Below are positions 1 to 8,612 of a DNA stretch of 64,000 bases, one piece after another. Source of the stretch: JAPOXR01 sp963662395. GTDB taxonomy: Bacteria; Pseudomonadota; Alphaproteobacteria; Rhodobacterales; Rhodobacteraceae. Position 1 is the first letter of the stretch; the number at the start of each line of letters is the position of its first letter. Both the position numbers and the translations under genes were made by a program. The notes beneath the pieces were generated by a model. The model worked only from the letters and a program-made list of their open reading frames with translations, ran no database searches and was not told the DNA's origin. The DNA lies in contig OY759511.1 of NCBI GenBank assembly GCA_963662395.1, forward strand, positions 930,001-994,000. Reading direction: 5' to 3'.

Positions 1-19
1 TGACGGCGACGTAGTGCAT
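1..19 (-). CDS. hicB: HicB-type antitoxin, 5' end only (runs off the window)
   Basis: Only the first six codons (MHYVAV) lie inside the window. The start ATG is at 17-19 on the minus strand, two bases after the hicA stop, with a GAGGAGAT ribosome-binding site lying over the end of hicA. HicB antitoxins commonly begin with this kind of short beta strand and neutralise HicA, often also repressing the operon. The call rests on this start plus the HicA neighbour; the body of the protein cannot be seen. Confidence 0.55.
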
Positions 20-21
20 GG

Positions 22-204
22 CTATCTCCTCAACTCCAGCCTGGTGATGCTGCCGGCGGTGCCGACGGGCAAGTCCTTTTTCGGATGCAGAACGATCACG
101 GTGATCTCACCCTTTCTGAGCTTGTGATGCGATCCCTTCCCGCTCACCAGTTCGAAGCCGTCGGCCTTGAGGCGTTTGACAATGTCTCGGCCATTGCGCA
201 GCAT
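22..204 (-). CDS. hicA: HicA family mRNA interferase toxin
   Basis: HicA toxins are small proteins with a double-stranded-RNA-binding-like fold that cleave mRNA when not bound by HicB. The 60-residue product has the family hallmarks: an N-terminal RDIVKRL helix, the GKGSHHKLRK segment carrying the catalytic histidine (SHH), and the C-terminal VLHPKKDLPVGT motif. I chose the ATG at 202-204 because it gives the normal family length; an open frame continues upstream to 291 but that extension has no HicA similarity. The toxin gene comes first and hicB follows two bases later, the usual hicAB order. No inactivating change is visible. Confidence 0.85.
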   Translation of the reverse strand: MLRNGRDIVKRLKADGFELVSGKGSHHKLRKGEITVIVLHPKKDLPVGTAGSITRLELRR

Positions 205-543
205 GCGTAACCAAATACACACGTCTAGGTCAATAATGCGGCGTGCCGTTGCCGAACAAGGCCGAAGGTGCAGTCTCTTTGTTAACGGCACCGTCTTCCT
301 GGCACGAGATCGAACATTCGGCCCGGTGCCGGGCTTGAGCCGAGGGAATCGGTTACGCCTTCACCCCGCCCGGAGTTGCTGGTCGGCATGGTTTTCGACA
401 CCGGCGAAGATGGTGTTTGGCAGGCCAACACGGAGATTCTGGAACAAATTGACTTAAGGACCGGCGTTGAGGCCCTCCAGGTTACTTGGCGGGAGCCGTT
501 TCCAGCAATGTGGTGCCATTTGTCGGGAGGCTTCGACCCCGTC
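205..543. other. intergenic stretch without a supported gene
   Basis: This gap lies upstream of hicA and downstream of the BMP-type ABC operon, both of which read leftward. I see no coding pattern on either strand. A short GC hairpin (GCCCGG-TG-CCGGGC, near 322-335) is the only structure noted. The hicA promoter should lie in its left part. Confidence 0.4.
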
Positions 544-1488
544 CTACCTTTGCCCCTTGAACCATGGGGTGAGGAGTGCCCGCGGATAGTCGGCCCGCCG
601 TGCAACGATCACCAGGGCGATGATCGACAGGATGAACGGCATCATCAGGAATATCTGGGTGGGAACCAGGGCGCCGGCCTCGGTCTGCAGGCGCACCTGC
701 AGGGCATCGAACATGCCGAACAGCAGCGCGCCAATGAGCGCCTTCCCCGGTTGCCAGCTTGCGAAGATGACCAGGGCAATGCAGATCCAGCCACGCCCGT
801 TGACCATGCCGAAGAAGAAGGCATCAAAGGCAGACATGGTGAGGAATGCGCCGCCGAGTGCCATCAGCGAGGATCCTGCGACCACCGCACCCATGCGAAG
901 GCGGATGACGGAGAGGCCCTGTGCATTCACCGCTTCCGGATTGTCGCCAACCGCCTTGAGTGCAACGCCAAGCGGCGTGCGGTCCATGACCCACCATACG
1001 ACAACCACCATGATCAGCGCCAGCCAGGTGAGCGCGGTCTGCTGAAACAGCACGATTCCGAGAAACGGAAGATCGGACAGGATCGGAATATCGAGAGCCC
1101 GGAACGGCTCGATTCGTGGCGGCGAACTCACTTGGGGCAATGCCGTTCGATAGGCGAAAGAGGCCAGCGAACTGGCAAAGAGCGTAATGCCGAGACCGGA
1201 CACGTGCTGAGAAAGGCCCAGCGGTACGGTCAGCACAGAATGAAGCAGGCCGAACAGTGCGCCGGCAAGCGCGGCGGCGAGGACTCCCACCGGGAGGGGA
1301 GCGCCGAGCCAGACCGTCATCCATCCGGTCATGGCGCCGACCACGAAGATTCCCTCGATTCCGAGATTCAGCACACCGGCGCGCTCGCACAGGAGAGCGC
1401 CGAGAACACCGAAGATGAGCGGGCTGGCGATGCGCAGGCTTGCCGCCCAGAAATTCTCGCTCAGGAAGATCTGGAGGATGTCGATCAT
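544..1488 (-). CDS. ABC transporter permease, BMP/nucleoside type (second permease)
   Basis: This is an inner-membrane permease of the branched-chain-permease superfamily, of the kind paired with basic membrane protein (BMP) binding proteins for nucleosides or related compounds. The 314-residue protein has about nine hydrophobic segments. It carries the family signature CERAGVLNLGIEGIF near residues 27-41 and the coupling region LKAVGDNPEAVNAQG. I took the ATG at 1486-1488, which overlaps the stop of the upstream permease by four bases (ATGA), over a longer upstream frame that is not hydrophobic and is poorly coded. It is the last gene of a four-gene operon and forms the heterodimeric channel with the upstream permease. 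The substrate is not shown by sequence. Confidence 0.86.
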   Translation of the reverse strand: MIDILQIFLSENFWAASLRIASPLIFGVLGALLCERAGVLNLGIEGIFVVGAMTGWMTVWLGAPLPVGVLAAALAGALFGLLHSVLTVPLGLSQHVSGLGITLFASSLASFAYRTALPQVSSPPRIEPFRALDIPILSDLPFLGIVLFQQTALTWLALIMVVVVWWVMDRTPLGVALKAVGDNPEAVNAQGLSVIRLRMGAVVAGSSLMALGGAFLTMSAFDAFFFGMVNGRGWICIALVIFASWQPGKALIGALLFGMFDALQVRLQTEAGALVPTQIFLMMPFILSIIALVIVARRADYPRALLTPWFKGQR

Positions 1489-2552
1489 GACGTGCCCGCC
1501 TTGCGCCAGCGAAGCCGGAAGCGGGCGAAGAATCCACCAACCAGCATGCAGATCAGGGACATCGATACGGTGAGATCGGCAAGGAAGCTCGACACCCCCA
1601 TGGCGCGAGACATGGAGTCCGCACCAACGAATACGCTTGCCACGAAGAGGCTGGCCGCAATCACGCCGATCGGCGAGAGGCCGGCCAGCATGGCAACGAC
1701 GATTCCGGCATAGCCAAACCCCGGGGCGAGATCGGATGTCAGGTAGCCCTTCAGCCCCGTCACCTCGGAGACGCCGGCGAGTCCGGCGCAAGCGCCAGAC
1801 GCGATGGCGACGCCAAGAAGTGTCCGGTTGACGCCTATTCCAGCATGCCGGGCGGCGGCGGCATTGTCGCCAACCGCCCGGATCCGGAAGCCCCAGACCG
1901 TGTAGGCAAGGACTGCATGCGCAACGAGTGCTGCAGCGATGGCAATGAGAAACCCGGCATGGAGCCGCATCCGATCGACAAGTGTCGGCAGCGTGGCCGA
2001 ATCCAGGATCGGTTCGGATTGCGGCCAGCCAAGCCCCATCGGGTCCTTGAAGGGACCCTCGAGCATCATCTGGACGAAGATGAGAATGATGAAGTTCAGC
2101 AGGAGCGACGTGACGACCTCATCGGCGCCGAACCGGGTCTTCAGGAGGGCCGGTCCAAGCAACCCTGCCGCGCCCGCCGCTGCGCCAACCACCAGGACCA
2201 GCGGAATCATCAGGATCGCCGGGCCGTCGATCATGCCGGTGCCGATCCAGACCGCGGCCAGGGCACCGAGATAGAGCTGACCTTCGCCACCGATGTTCCA
2301 GAGCCGGGCACGGAAGGCGATTGCCGCCGCCAATCCGGTAAATATCAGCGGCGTGGCGCGGGTCAGGGTTTCGGTGACCGTGAACACGGAACCGAAAACC
2401 CCGTTCGCCATCTGTGCATAGGCCGGCAGTATCGGAGCGCCGGCGAAAGCAAGGGGCAGTGCGGCAAGGAGCAGGGCGGCAAACCCGGCAGAGACCGGGA
2501 TCAGGATTGCGATCCGGGGCCGCAAATTGCCGCGAGGGACAATCTCGATCAT
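1485..2552 (-). CDS. ABC transporter permease, BMP/nucleoside type (first permease)
   Basis: First of the two permeases of the BMP-type importer, about 355 residues with multiple membrane segments starting at RIAILIPVSAGF. The segment FRARLWNIGGEGQLYLGALAA matches the conserved NIGGEGQ motif of this family, and IRAVGDNAAAARHAGI is the cytoplasmic coupling loop for the ATPase. Two starts are possible: the ATG at 2550-2552 used here, or a GTG at 2619-2621 that overlaps the end of the ATPase gene and adds 23 residues. I prefer the ATG because the first membrane segment follows it closely, but neither has a strong ribosome-binding site. The stop overlaps the next permease by four bases. Confidence 0.85.
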   Translation of the reverse strand: MIEIVPRGNLRPRIAILIPVSAGFAALLLAALPLAFAGAPILPAYAQMANGVFGSVFTVTETLTRATPLIFTGLAAAIAFRARLWNIGGEGQLYLGALAAVWIGTGMIDGPAILMIPLVLVVGAAAGAAGLLGPALLKTRFGADEVVTSLLLNFIILIFVQMMLEGPFKDPMGLGWPQSEPILDSATLPTLVDRMRLHAGFLIAIAAALVAHAVLAYTVWGFRIRAVGDNAAAARHAGIGVNRTLLGVAIASGACAGLAGVSEVTGLKGYLTSDLAPGFGYAGIVVAMLAGLSPIGVIAASLFVASVFVGADSMSRAMGVSSFLADLTVSMSLICMLVGGFFARFRLRWRKAGTS

Positions 2553-2607
2553 GGCTCGGACCGCTGCATGACATCTTGCCGGGGACGGGTGGAATTCGGG
2601 AGCCGGT

Positions 2608-4173
2608 TCATGCGGCCGCACCGCCGGTCATCATGGCACCGATCACGGTGCGGTCCCGCGATCCGGTCTCGGCGATCCGGCCGTCATGCATGACCATGAT
2701 GCGGTCGGAAAGCGCCAGGATTTCGTCCAGGTCTTCGGAGATCAGCAGCACGCCGGCACCGCGGTCCCGAGCCTCCATGAGTCGGCGGGAGACTTCGCTG
2801 GCCGCCCGCACGTCGAGGCCCCGGGTCGGCTGGTTTGCAAGAATGATGCCCGGCCGGGCCTCAAGCACCCGGGCAAGGACCAGCTTCTGGATATTGCCGC
2901 CGGAGAGGAGAGCGGCGCGCGCCTGCGGGCCCGGACCACGGATGTCGTGGGCATCGATCAGCGCTTGTGCGTGGGATGCAATGGCGGACCGCCGCAGGAT
3001 GCCCTGGCGCTGGATTTCGGGGGAGTCCAGCCGTTCGATCACCAGGTTTTCGGCCACGTTCATATCGGCAACAATGCCATCCTGGTGGCGATCCTCCGGT
3101 ATGCGGCCGATTCCTTCACGGAGCGCCCTGGCGGGAGTGAGAGAGCGAACATTCCTTCCACCGACCGAGATTGAACCCTGGTCGGGCTGCAGCAACCCCG
3201 AAATGATCTGCGCCAGGGTGCTCTGGCCATTACCGGCCACGCCGGCAATGCCGACGATTTCCCCCTCCTGGATCGTCAGGGACACATCGGACAATGCACG
3301 ATGAGCCCGGGTGGCCGAAACCGAGATATCCCCGAGAGCCAGAACCGGGGCGCCCGGATCGCGGGGCGTGCGGTCGACGCCGGCGTGCTCCTCCCCGACC
3401 ATCATGCGGATGATCCTCCCGGCATCCGCCTCCGAGGTCGGCATTTCCCCCATCTTGCGACCGTGGCGAAGGACCATGATACGGTCCGAAAATGCCAGCA
3501 CCTCGCGCAGCTTGTGCGAGATGAAGATCACCGCGAGACCATCGCGAACCAGATCGCGGATGGCGGCGAACAGGGAGTCGGCCTCCTGTGGCGTAAGGAC
3601 CGCTGTGGGTTCGTCCAGGACAAGGATCCGGGCCTTGCGATAGAGCGCCTTCAGGATTTCGACCCGCTGTCGCTCGCCAACGGAAAGATCGCGGATGCGG
3701 ACATCAAGCGGCGCATTCAGTCCCGATTCCTCCATCAGACTGCGCAACTGCGCCCGGGCGCGGTTGCGGGACCGGCGAGGACTGAAGAGCGGCTCGGTCC
3801 CCAACAGGATGTTGTCAAGGACCGTGAGATTCTCCGCCAGCGTGAAATGCTGGTGCACCATGCCGATACGGGCCGATATGGCAGCCTGGGGCTGTCCGGG
3901 TGGCAGAATCTCCTCCGTGCCGTCCGGGTTGCGGACGCGCACCTCCCCTGCATCCGGCGTATACTCACCGAACAGCATGTTCATCAGCGTGGTCTTGCCG
4001 GCACCATTCTCGCCGAGAAGTGCCAGCACCTCGCCCCTGTCGAGATCCAGGTCGATGTTGTCCGCTGCCTGAAGGGGGCCAAAACGCTTGGTCATCCCGC
4101 GCATGGCGAGAATGGAGCCGGACATGGCAGGCGAGCCTGAACCGCCGGGCGGTTCAGGCAGAATCGTCGTCAA
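2608..4173 (-). CDS. ABC transporter ATP-binding protein with two ABC domains, BMP/nucleoside type
   Basis: Cytoplasmic energy-coupling subunit with two fused ABC domains (521 residues), the layout typical of nucleoside and sugar importers. Domain 1 has a Walker A GENGAGKT near residues 53-60, a signature LSVGERQRVEI and a Walker B ILVLDEP. Domain 2 has a degenerate Walker A (VAGNGQST), LSGGNIQKLVL and IILANQPTRGLD; this asymmetry is normal for the RbsA/NupO class. The longest start is TTG at 4171-4173, overlapping the binding-protein stop as TTGA; an ATG at 4123-4125 is an alternative that trims 16 residues. The gene lies between the binding protein and the permeases in one leftward operon. 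Confidence 0.88.
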   Translation of the reverse strand: MTTILPEPPGGSGSPAMSGSILAMRGMTKRFGPLQAADNIDLDLDRGEVLALLGENGAGKTTLMNMLFGEYTPDAGEVRVRNPDGTEEILPPGQPQAAISARIGMVHQHFTLAENLTVLDNILLGTEPLFSPRRSRNRARAQLRSLMEESGLNAPLDVRIRDLSVGERQRVEILKALYRKARILVLDEPTAVLTPQEADSLFAAIRDLVRDGLAVIFISHKLREVLAFSDRIMVLRHGRKMGEMPTSEADAGRIIRMMVGEEHAGVDRTPRDPGAPVLALGDISVSATRAHRALSDVSLTIQEGEIVGIAGVAGNGQSTLAQIISGLLQPDQGSISVGGRNVRSLTPARALREGIGRIPEDRHQDGIVADMNVAENLVIERLDSPEIQRQGILRRSAIASHAQALIDAHDIRGPGPQARAALLSGGNIQKLVLARVLEARPGIILANQPTRGLDVRAASEVSRRLMEARDRGAGVLLISEDLDEILALSDRIMVMHDGRIAETGSRDRTVIGAMMTGGAAA

Positions 4174-5159
4174 CCGTCGGAGACGGGTTCCCCGTCATTC
4201 ACATTGACCCGGAACAGGCCGTCACGGATCTCCCGCTCCCGCTCCCGCACCTTGGCGAGCACATCCTCCGGAACGAGACTTTCGTCCACGACCATCGATC
4301 CGCCGCCATAGCCCATGAAGCTGTATTGGCCATAATCTGCCGCTTCGAAGGTTCCGTCGGCTACTGCCGCGATGGCGCGGTCGATTGTGGGCTCCATGTG
4401 CCAGAGGGCCGAGGCCATGATCGTCTCCGGATAGTCACCGGAGGTGTCGATCACATTGCCGATGGCCTTGACGCCGCGCTCCACTGCCGCGTCCGATACG
4501 CCGAAGCGTTCGGCATACATGATGTCGGCACCTGCATCCATCATGGCAAAGGCGCTCTCCTTGGCTTTCGGCGGGTCGTACCAGCTGTCAATGAAATTCA
4601 CGAGGAACTTGACATCCGGATTCATCTCTTTCGCACCATCCTTGAAGGCATTCATCAGCCGGTTGACTTCGGGAATCGCATAACCGCCTACCATGCCGAT
4701 CACGTTCGACTCGGTCGCCGCGCCGGCGATCATTCCGGTCAGGTAACTGGGTTCGTGGATCCAGTTGTCGAAGACCGCAAAATTGTCGCCGGAAGGACCG
4801 AAGGACGAACCCATCAGAAAGGCGGTGTCCGGATAGTCGGCGGCAACCTTGCGGGCAGCACGCTCCAGTGCGAACACCTCGCCGACAACCAGTCGCTGCC
4901 CGGCCTCGGCGTATTCGCGCATCACGCGCTCGTAATCGGTGTTGGCGACATTTTCCGAGAACGCGTATTCGATTTCGCCGCGGTCGGCGGCGGCATTCAG
5001 CGCCTTGTGGATGCGGCTGATCCATTGCTGTTCGACCGGAAGCGTATAGATTGCGGCGACCTTCAGCTTGTCGGCAGCGGCAATGCCGGAGGTCATCATG
5101 ACTGAGGCAGCTGCAACTGCCCCGACCAGCGCCCGGCGGGTGACTCCTGTGTAATGCAT
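4170..5159 (-). CDS. BMP family ABC transporter substrate-binding protein
   Basis: Periplasmic binding protein of the basic membrane protein / PnrA-like family, 329 residues, first gene of the importer operon. A signal peptide covers roughly residues 1-27 (TRRALVGAVAAA, ending near GIAAA). The mature part starts KLKVAAIYTLPVEQQW and contains typical BMP segments such as ALERAARKVAADYPDTAFLMG, GMVGGYAIPEVNR and YAERFGVSDAAVERG. The ATG at 5157-5159 was chosen because AGGAGAG lies just upstream and the signal peptide begins there; the open frame continues upstream without coding character. Members of this family bind nucleosides, purines or similar ligands. Which ligand is bound here cannot be told. 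Confidence 0.87.
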   Translation of the reverse strand: MHYTGVTRRALVGAVAAASVMMTSGIAAADKLKVAAIYTLPVEQQWISRIHKALNAAADRGEIEYAFSENVANTDYERVMREYAEAGQRLVVGEVFALERAARKVAADYPDTAFLMGSSFGPSGDNFAVFDNWIHEPSYLTGMIAGAATESNVIGMVGGYAIPEVNRLMNAFKDGAKEMNPDVKFLVNFIDSWYDPPKAKESAFAMMDAGADIMYAERFGVSDAAVERGVKAIGNVIDTSGDYPETIMASALWHMEPTIDRAIAAVADGTFEAADYGQYSFMGYGGGSMVVDESLVPEDVLAKVREREREIRDGLFRVNVNDGEPVSDG

Positions 5160-5590
5160 CGGAAACTCTCCTTCGTTTCTGCGGGGAACCGGCACACAAT
5201 GCCGTGTCAGATCCCCCCCCCCGAAGGGAAGGTATTGCAGGCGACATGCAAGAGCAATGCTGTTTCCCGTGCTTGGAGATCGGGCAATCACAACCCGGAT
5301 TGGTGTCCCCGGTCTTCGCACCAACCTGTAAACTCATCGTGCCTGAGTCTGCAGTTTTTCTTCGGCTACGAGGATTTGTCGCGAATTCTTCTCAAGGGGA
5401 CACCAGGGTGCGGGCCCGTGCAGGATTTCCCGGATGCTGCTCACCGGTCTTGTCACCTGCGCCATTTGCAACTCCAGGCAGATGGCAAGGGCTGCCGAAC
5501 CGGTTGTCTGTCCGCCCTCGGGCAGGATGTCGTGAACGAACGGCAACTCCGGCATGGCGAAACGGGTGCGAACCCGTTCACAAAATTGTC
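5160..5590. other. intergenic stretch upstream of the BMP operon
   Basis: The leftward BMP operon's promoter should be in the left part, next to a run of nine C residues around 5212-5220. A short frame at 5334-5594 on the minus strand has no recognisable similarity and is not called. A hairpin near 5561-5578 lies just past the stop of the frameshifted gene to the right and is listed separately. Confidence 0.35.
5561..5578 (-). terminator. possible terminator hairpin after the frameshifted gene
   Basis: AACGGGT (5561-5567) and ACCCGTT (5572-5578) form a 7-bp perfect stem with a four-base loop. It sits 13 bases downstream of the stop codon of the minus-strand pseudogene. The run of T residues after the stem on that strand is short, so it is only a weak intrinsic terminator candidate. 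Confidence 0.35.
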
Positions 5591-6189
5591 TCAAGCCGCA
5601 ACCTTCAGGATTTTCCTGCGAAGGTCGCTTTCCGCATCGAGTGAAGCAATCGCTGTTCCGGCGACATTTGTCGGGCGGATGACATCAAACCGGGGGATCT
5701 CCAGCTGATTCTCGAACACGGCAATGGAATCGAATGACAGGCCGTGAAGCAGGAGGTGGGAGAGCATGGTGGTCGTGAGCCGTGCCTTGTCTCGATCGGG
5801 AATTCCGTAAATGAAAGCAGGCGATCATTCGAGGCCTCAAGCCGGTAATCAACCCGGTAGTTGCTTCCGTTCGGCACGTCCGGCGGTGTGTGATCAAATT
5901 CAACCTGCTCTTCGTCAATTATTCCGGGCAGCCACGTCTTCAGGTCTTCGTAGAGTGTCGACGACACGCGGTCTCTGCCGAGAAGGGTCAGGTCATGGGT
6001 CCTTGTCACTACCTGGCCAGACTTGAACAGGATATCGGCAATCCGATCCGGTGTCGTTTCAGCCGAAAGGACCCCTTCCTCTTCCAGGAACTCGCCTTCC
6101 AGCACAATCTGTTCCCGGAGATCCGCACGCGCACCGTCGTAGAGGGACTCAACATCATGCTCGTAGCTCGTGCCCGCCAGAAAACACAT
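5591..6189 (-). pseudogene. frameshifted conserved protein, possibly DUF1828/DUF1829-like
   Basis: Read from the ATG at 6187-6189, the protein is open through a DUF1828-like N-terminal half that includes TPDRIADILFKSGQVV and GIIDEEQVEFDHTPP. At about 5810-5815 the frame breaks. Adding one T to the run of three gives LLFIYGIPDRDKARLTTTML and a conserved-looking C-terminus (FDSIAVFENQLEIP, TNVAGTAIASLDAESDLRRK) that ends at a TGA at 5591-5593. So one base appears to be missing from a T-run, either a real inactivating deletion or a sequencing error. The family name is from memory of similar proteins and is uncertain; the frameshift itself is seen directly. Two perfect palindromes lie at its start. 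Confidence 0.6.
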
Positions 6190-6227
6190 CAAGTCATTGA
6201 CTTGATTGGATATTACGCGGTAATATC
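6188..6227. promoter_or_regulatory. two adjacent perfect palindromes at the gene start (candidate operators)
   Basis: ATCAAGTCATTGACTTGAT (6188-6206) and GATATTACGCGGTAATATC (6209-6227) are both perfect palindromes, with 9-bp arms and a one-base centre, and 8-bp arms and a three-base centre. They are two bases apart and overlap the start codon region of the minus-strand gene. Their symmetry and place suggest dimeric repressor sites, and the different sequences suggest two proteins or a two-part operator. Confidence 0.5.
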
Positions 6228-6301
6228 AAGTCGGAGAATCGGGAGACAAGGCCGATTTCCACCAATTCCGGCCGATTTCGGCCGATCTTCACAAGGCAGG
6301 C

Positions 6302-6560
6302 ATGGGGCAGCTGCGCAATCTCCGGCAGATGTTTGGTGAAATTCGAATCGAGGACATCGGACTCGATGCCAGGCCCAAGGACGACATCCCGGCGCTCCTC
6401 CCGGGACTACGGCACCTCTAGCCGGGCGAGGCCTTCCTGGAGCGGCTGTTTGCACTTCTCGACCGGTACATCCCTCCGGGCACCAGCCGGAAGGCCAGGC
6501 ATGGAGATGTGGCGCACCCTGGTGATGGGCATCGTCAAGCACAGGGCCGGTTACAGGGCG
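6302..6560 (+). pseudogene. transposase relic, ISNCY/IS1202-like N-terminus
   Basis: From the ATG at 6302 the frame reads MGQLRNLRQMFGEIRIEDIG, then a TAG stop at 6419-6421, then GEAFLERLFALLDRYIPPGTS. Near 6493 the similarity moves to the next frame (GRPGMEMWRTLVMGIV). Together these match the N-terminus of a family of DDE transposases that carry the LLxxLIPxGxxxKxGRPGM(E/D)xW motif. The rest of the gene is absent. At least one stop and one frameshift make it dead. Just upstream the segment GGCCGATTT recurs (about 6252-6286), perhaps part of the old element end. Family assignment is from recalled motif patterns. Confidence 0.5.
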
Positions 6561-6748
6561 ACAATCAAGCATCCATGTTTGCCTGCAAGGGTTTTCTTGA
6601 AGTTGTCCCGGGTTTCTGCAATTCCATGCACGGATCATGGAGTGTTTCTCCACAGCCCGTCGACGTCGCCGGACGCGCCATTTTGCCCCGCTGCAGCAGG
6701 CAGCAGGAGGCATCCGCTTCATGGGCGCCGCCCCGGCGGCGGATGAAG

Positions 6749-7653
6749 TCAGGCCGGCGCCCGCGTGGGCCAGGTGCGACCATCGCGAAGGAGCGCGTTG
6801 GCGGTGACGACGAGCTTGCGCATCACTGCGACCAGGGCCGCGTTGTGGTGCTTGCCCCGCTCCCGCAACCGCTGGTGGATCATGATCATCTGCGGATTGT
6901 GCGACTTCGCCGACAAGGCCGCCATGCAGAGAACGTCTCTCGGCCTCCTCCGCCCGCCGGCCACGTGCCGTGCCCCCTGCCTGGTCCCGCTGTCCCTGGC
7001 CATCGGTGCCACGCCGATCAGCGCCGCCGCCTGGCGATTGCCGATGCTGCCGGGCCCGGTCATCCACGAGATCAGCGCTGCCGCGACGGCCGGCCCGATG
7101 CCGGGGATCGAGACCGGGATCCGGTAGCGCTCGGCATGGGTGGCCTCGCCGGCAACCGGCTTCTCGATCCTGAGGTCAAGCCTGGCAATGGCCTTGCCGA
7201 GGCTGGCAATGAGACCGAGGAGTCCTTTCCTCGGGACCGGCTCTCCAGGCCGGGAGAGGATCTGCCTCGTATCCGCCTGCTGATCGACCATATGCTCTCT
7301 TGCCACCAGCATGTCACCGAGGCGATCGAGGAACCTGCCCCGCGGCTGCGTGAGCGGCAGACCGGCAAAGGCGACGCCAAGGGCCGCCAGCACCCGGGCA
7401 TCGACCCGGTCGGTCCTTGCCGGCTTTCCGCCGGCTCCGGCAAAGTCCCGGCACTGGCGGGTATGGGCCACCGAGACGGCAAAGCCCTTCGCATGCAGGG
7501 ATTGCACCAGCGCCCGGTCGGGCCGTCGGTCCCGGAACCGTTCGGCAATGGCCCGGAAGCCGTCCCGGCCACCCTGAAGTGTCCTGTCCTCTCCATCCGG
7601 ATGAATGTCCGGTCTGTTCTTGCCGGCATCGATGCCTGCGACCGGCCTCTCAT
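6749..7653 (-). pseudogene. IS110 family transposase, degenerate
   Basis: The minus-strand frame contains the IS110 pattern: VAGIDAGK (first catalytic Asp), KTD-like ARTDRVDARVLAALG, the helix-hairpin-helix-like IPGIGPAVAAALIS, and the C-terminal GNRQAAALIGVAPMARDSG and MAALSAKSHNP. Two defects are visible. The probable start ATG (7651-7653, preceded by GGAGCGGGAG) is out of frame with the body. And the expected EATGxxE segment, with the second acidic catalytic residue, is missing between RRPDRA and LVQSLHAKGF, a deletion of about ten codons. IS110 enzymes use a DEDD active site, so this copy should be inactive. No clear element ends were found. Confidence 0.72.
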
Positions 7654-7880
7654 GGTCTCCCGCTCCTGTTCCGGCGATGATCCGGCATCCTGGCCCGGGC
7701 ATCCATCCGGGACCCGGGAGACAGACGGGAAGGCGCGAAGGCCATGCCTGATCACGGATCCGTTTTCGTGATCCAGGGTGATTGCGGTCCGACCCGCCTT
7801 GCGGGGAAGATGCCCCGCTTCGCCGCCCCCGGAAGTCAGTCCGTGACGGCCGGCAACGGCGAGCCCGTGTGAAGAATGGA
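7654..7880 (-). other. structured region upstream of the IS110 relic (possible bridge-RNA remnant)
   Basis: In IS110 elements the noncoding end upstream of the transposase can encode a guide (bridge) RNA. Here the corresponding segment has hairpins GATCACG/CGTGATC (7750-7756 with 7767-7773) and GCGGGG/CCCCGC (7801-7806 with 7813-7818). This shows only that stems exist; the RNA itself is an inference and the element is decayed. Confidence 0.25.
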
Positions 7881-8023
7881 GACGTGGAAGCGGCACGGCA
7901 ACCGCGGAGTTTTCCACGGGAAGGCCCGCGGTACAATGTACAACTTCCTTTTCTTCTCCACTCCCTGATTCTGGCCATACGAGGTGACGGCCCGGCGTCA
8001 ACCAGGATGACAACGTTGCCGGG

Positions 8024-8080
8024 GGCGGCAGGCGGCAGCGGAGGGAGGGCACAGCCCGATCGGAGTTACCGCCTGCCGCC
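8024..8080. repeat. 12-bp inverted repeat
   Basis: GGCGGCAGGCGG at 8024-8035 is exactly complementary in reverse to CCGCCTGCCGCC at 8069-8080, with 33 bases between. It lies between the IS110 and IS21 relics. It could be an old element end or a long-loop terminator. No T-run follows. Confidence 0.5.
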
Positions 8081-8238
8081 CTGGATTTCCCCCCCTTGCC
8101 GGCACCTCACCTGATGTCCGCGGCCGTTCGGACACTGTTCTGCAGGACCCGGTCCGACAAGGTGAGCGGAATGCCCGGACGCCATGGTGCAGATCATCAG
8201 GCGAGACTCTTCATGGAACAGGGCAGAACGCATCCGGC

Positions 8239-8612
8239 ATGTTCGACGAGGAGGTGGTGCCGATGCTCGAGGCGGAGCCGGGCCTGCGCCATCCGGAGCA
8301 GGGTCCGGATGTCCGGCGCACCCCGGAGCGGCGGATCCAGGGCCGGAAGGCAAGACACGGCCCCGGGAAGGAGGCCATGTTCCGGCAGAGGCACGAGCCC
8401 GGCCGGAGGCCTGCCCGCCTTCACCCGCATGACCGGGCCCGGCGCCGCCTTGCCGGCAGGAAGCCCGGGCACATGCCCTGTCACTTCCGGCTGCCCTGGT
8501 CCGGCTTCCGGCATGCCGGGGTCGTACTCGGCGGCGAGAGCTTCACGGCGCTGGCCACCGGCCTGCAGGCAGCCCCGTGGCAGCCGGGCGGGGCCCCGCA
8601 GGAGCACCGGGC
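8239..8612 (+). pseudogene. IS21 family transposase (IstA) relic
   Basis: The frame from 8239 reads MFDEEVVPMLEAEPGLR, then RRTPERRIQGRKARHG, EAMFRQRHEPGR, and finally HFRLPWSGFRHAGVVLGGES followed by FTALATGLQ and GGAPQEHRADV. These are the middle parts of an IS21-type IstA, including the catalytic-domain segment VVLGGES. Several pieces are missing: the N-terminus, part of ELGxGVRRTLERR, and the segment between EPGR and HFRL, where the frame has drifted. Similarity stops at about 8612, exactly where antisense brxC sequence begins, so the relic marks one side of a recombination junction. The open frame continuing past 8612 is only the reverse of brxC. Confidence 0.6.

Noticed and set aside
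22..291. HicA starting at 291 (89 residues)
   Set aside because: The extra 29 residues are not HicA-like; the ATG at 202-204 gives the normal length.
376..1713. Long open frame (445 codons) on plus, opposite the BMP-type permeases
   Set aside because: Its translation is rich in His, Arg, Gln and Glu with no hydrophobic or domain pattern; it is a shadow of the real minus-strand genes in GC-rich DNA.
5334..5594. 86-codon minus-strand frame between the BMP operon and the frameshifted gene
   Set aside because: No recognisable similarity, no ribosome-binding site, and it contains the probable terminator hairpin.
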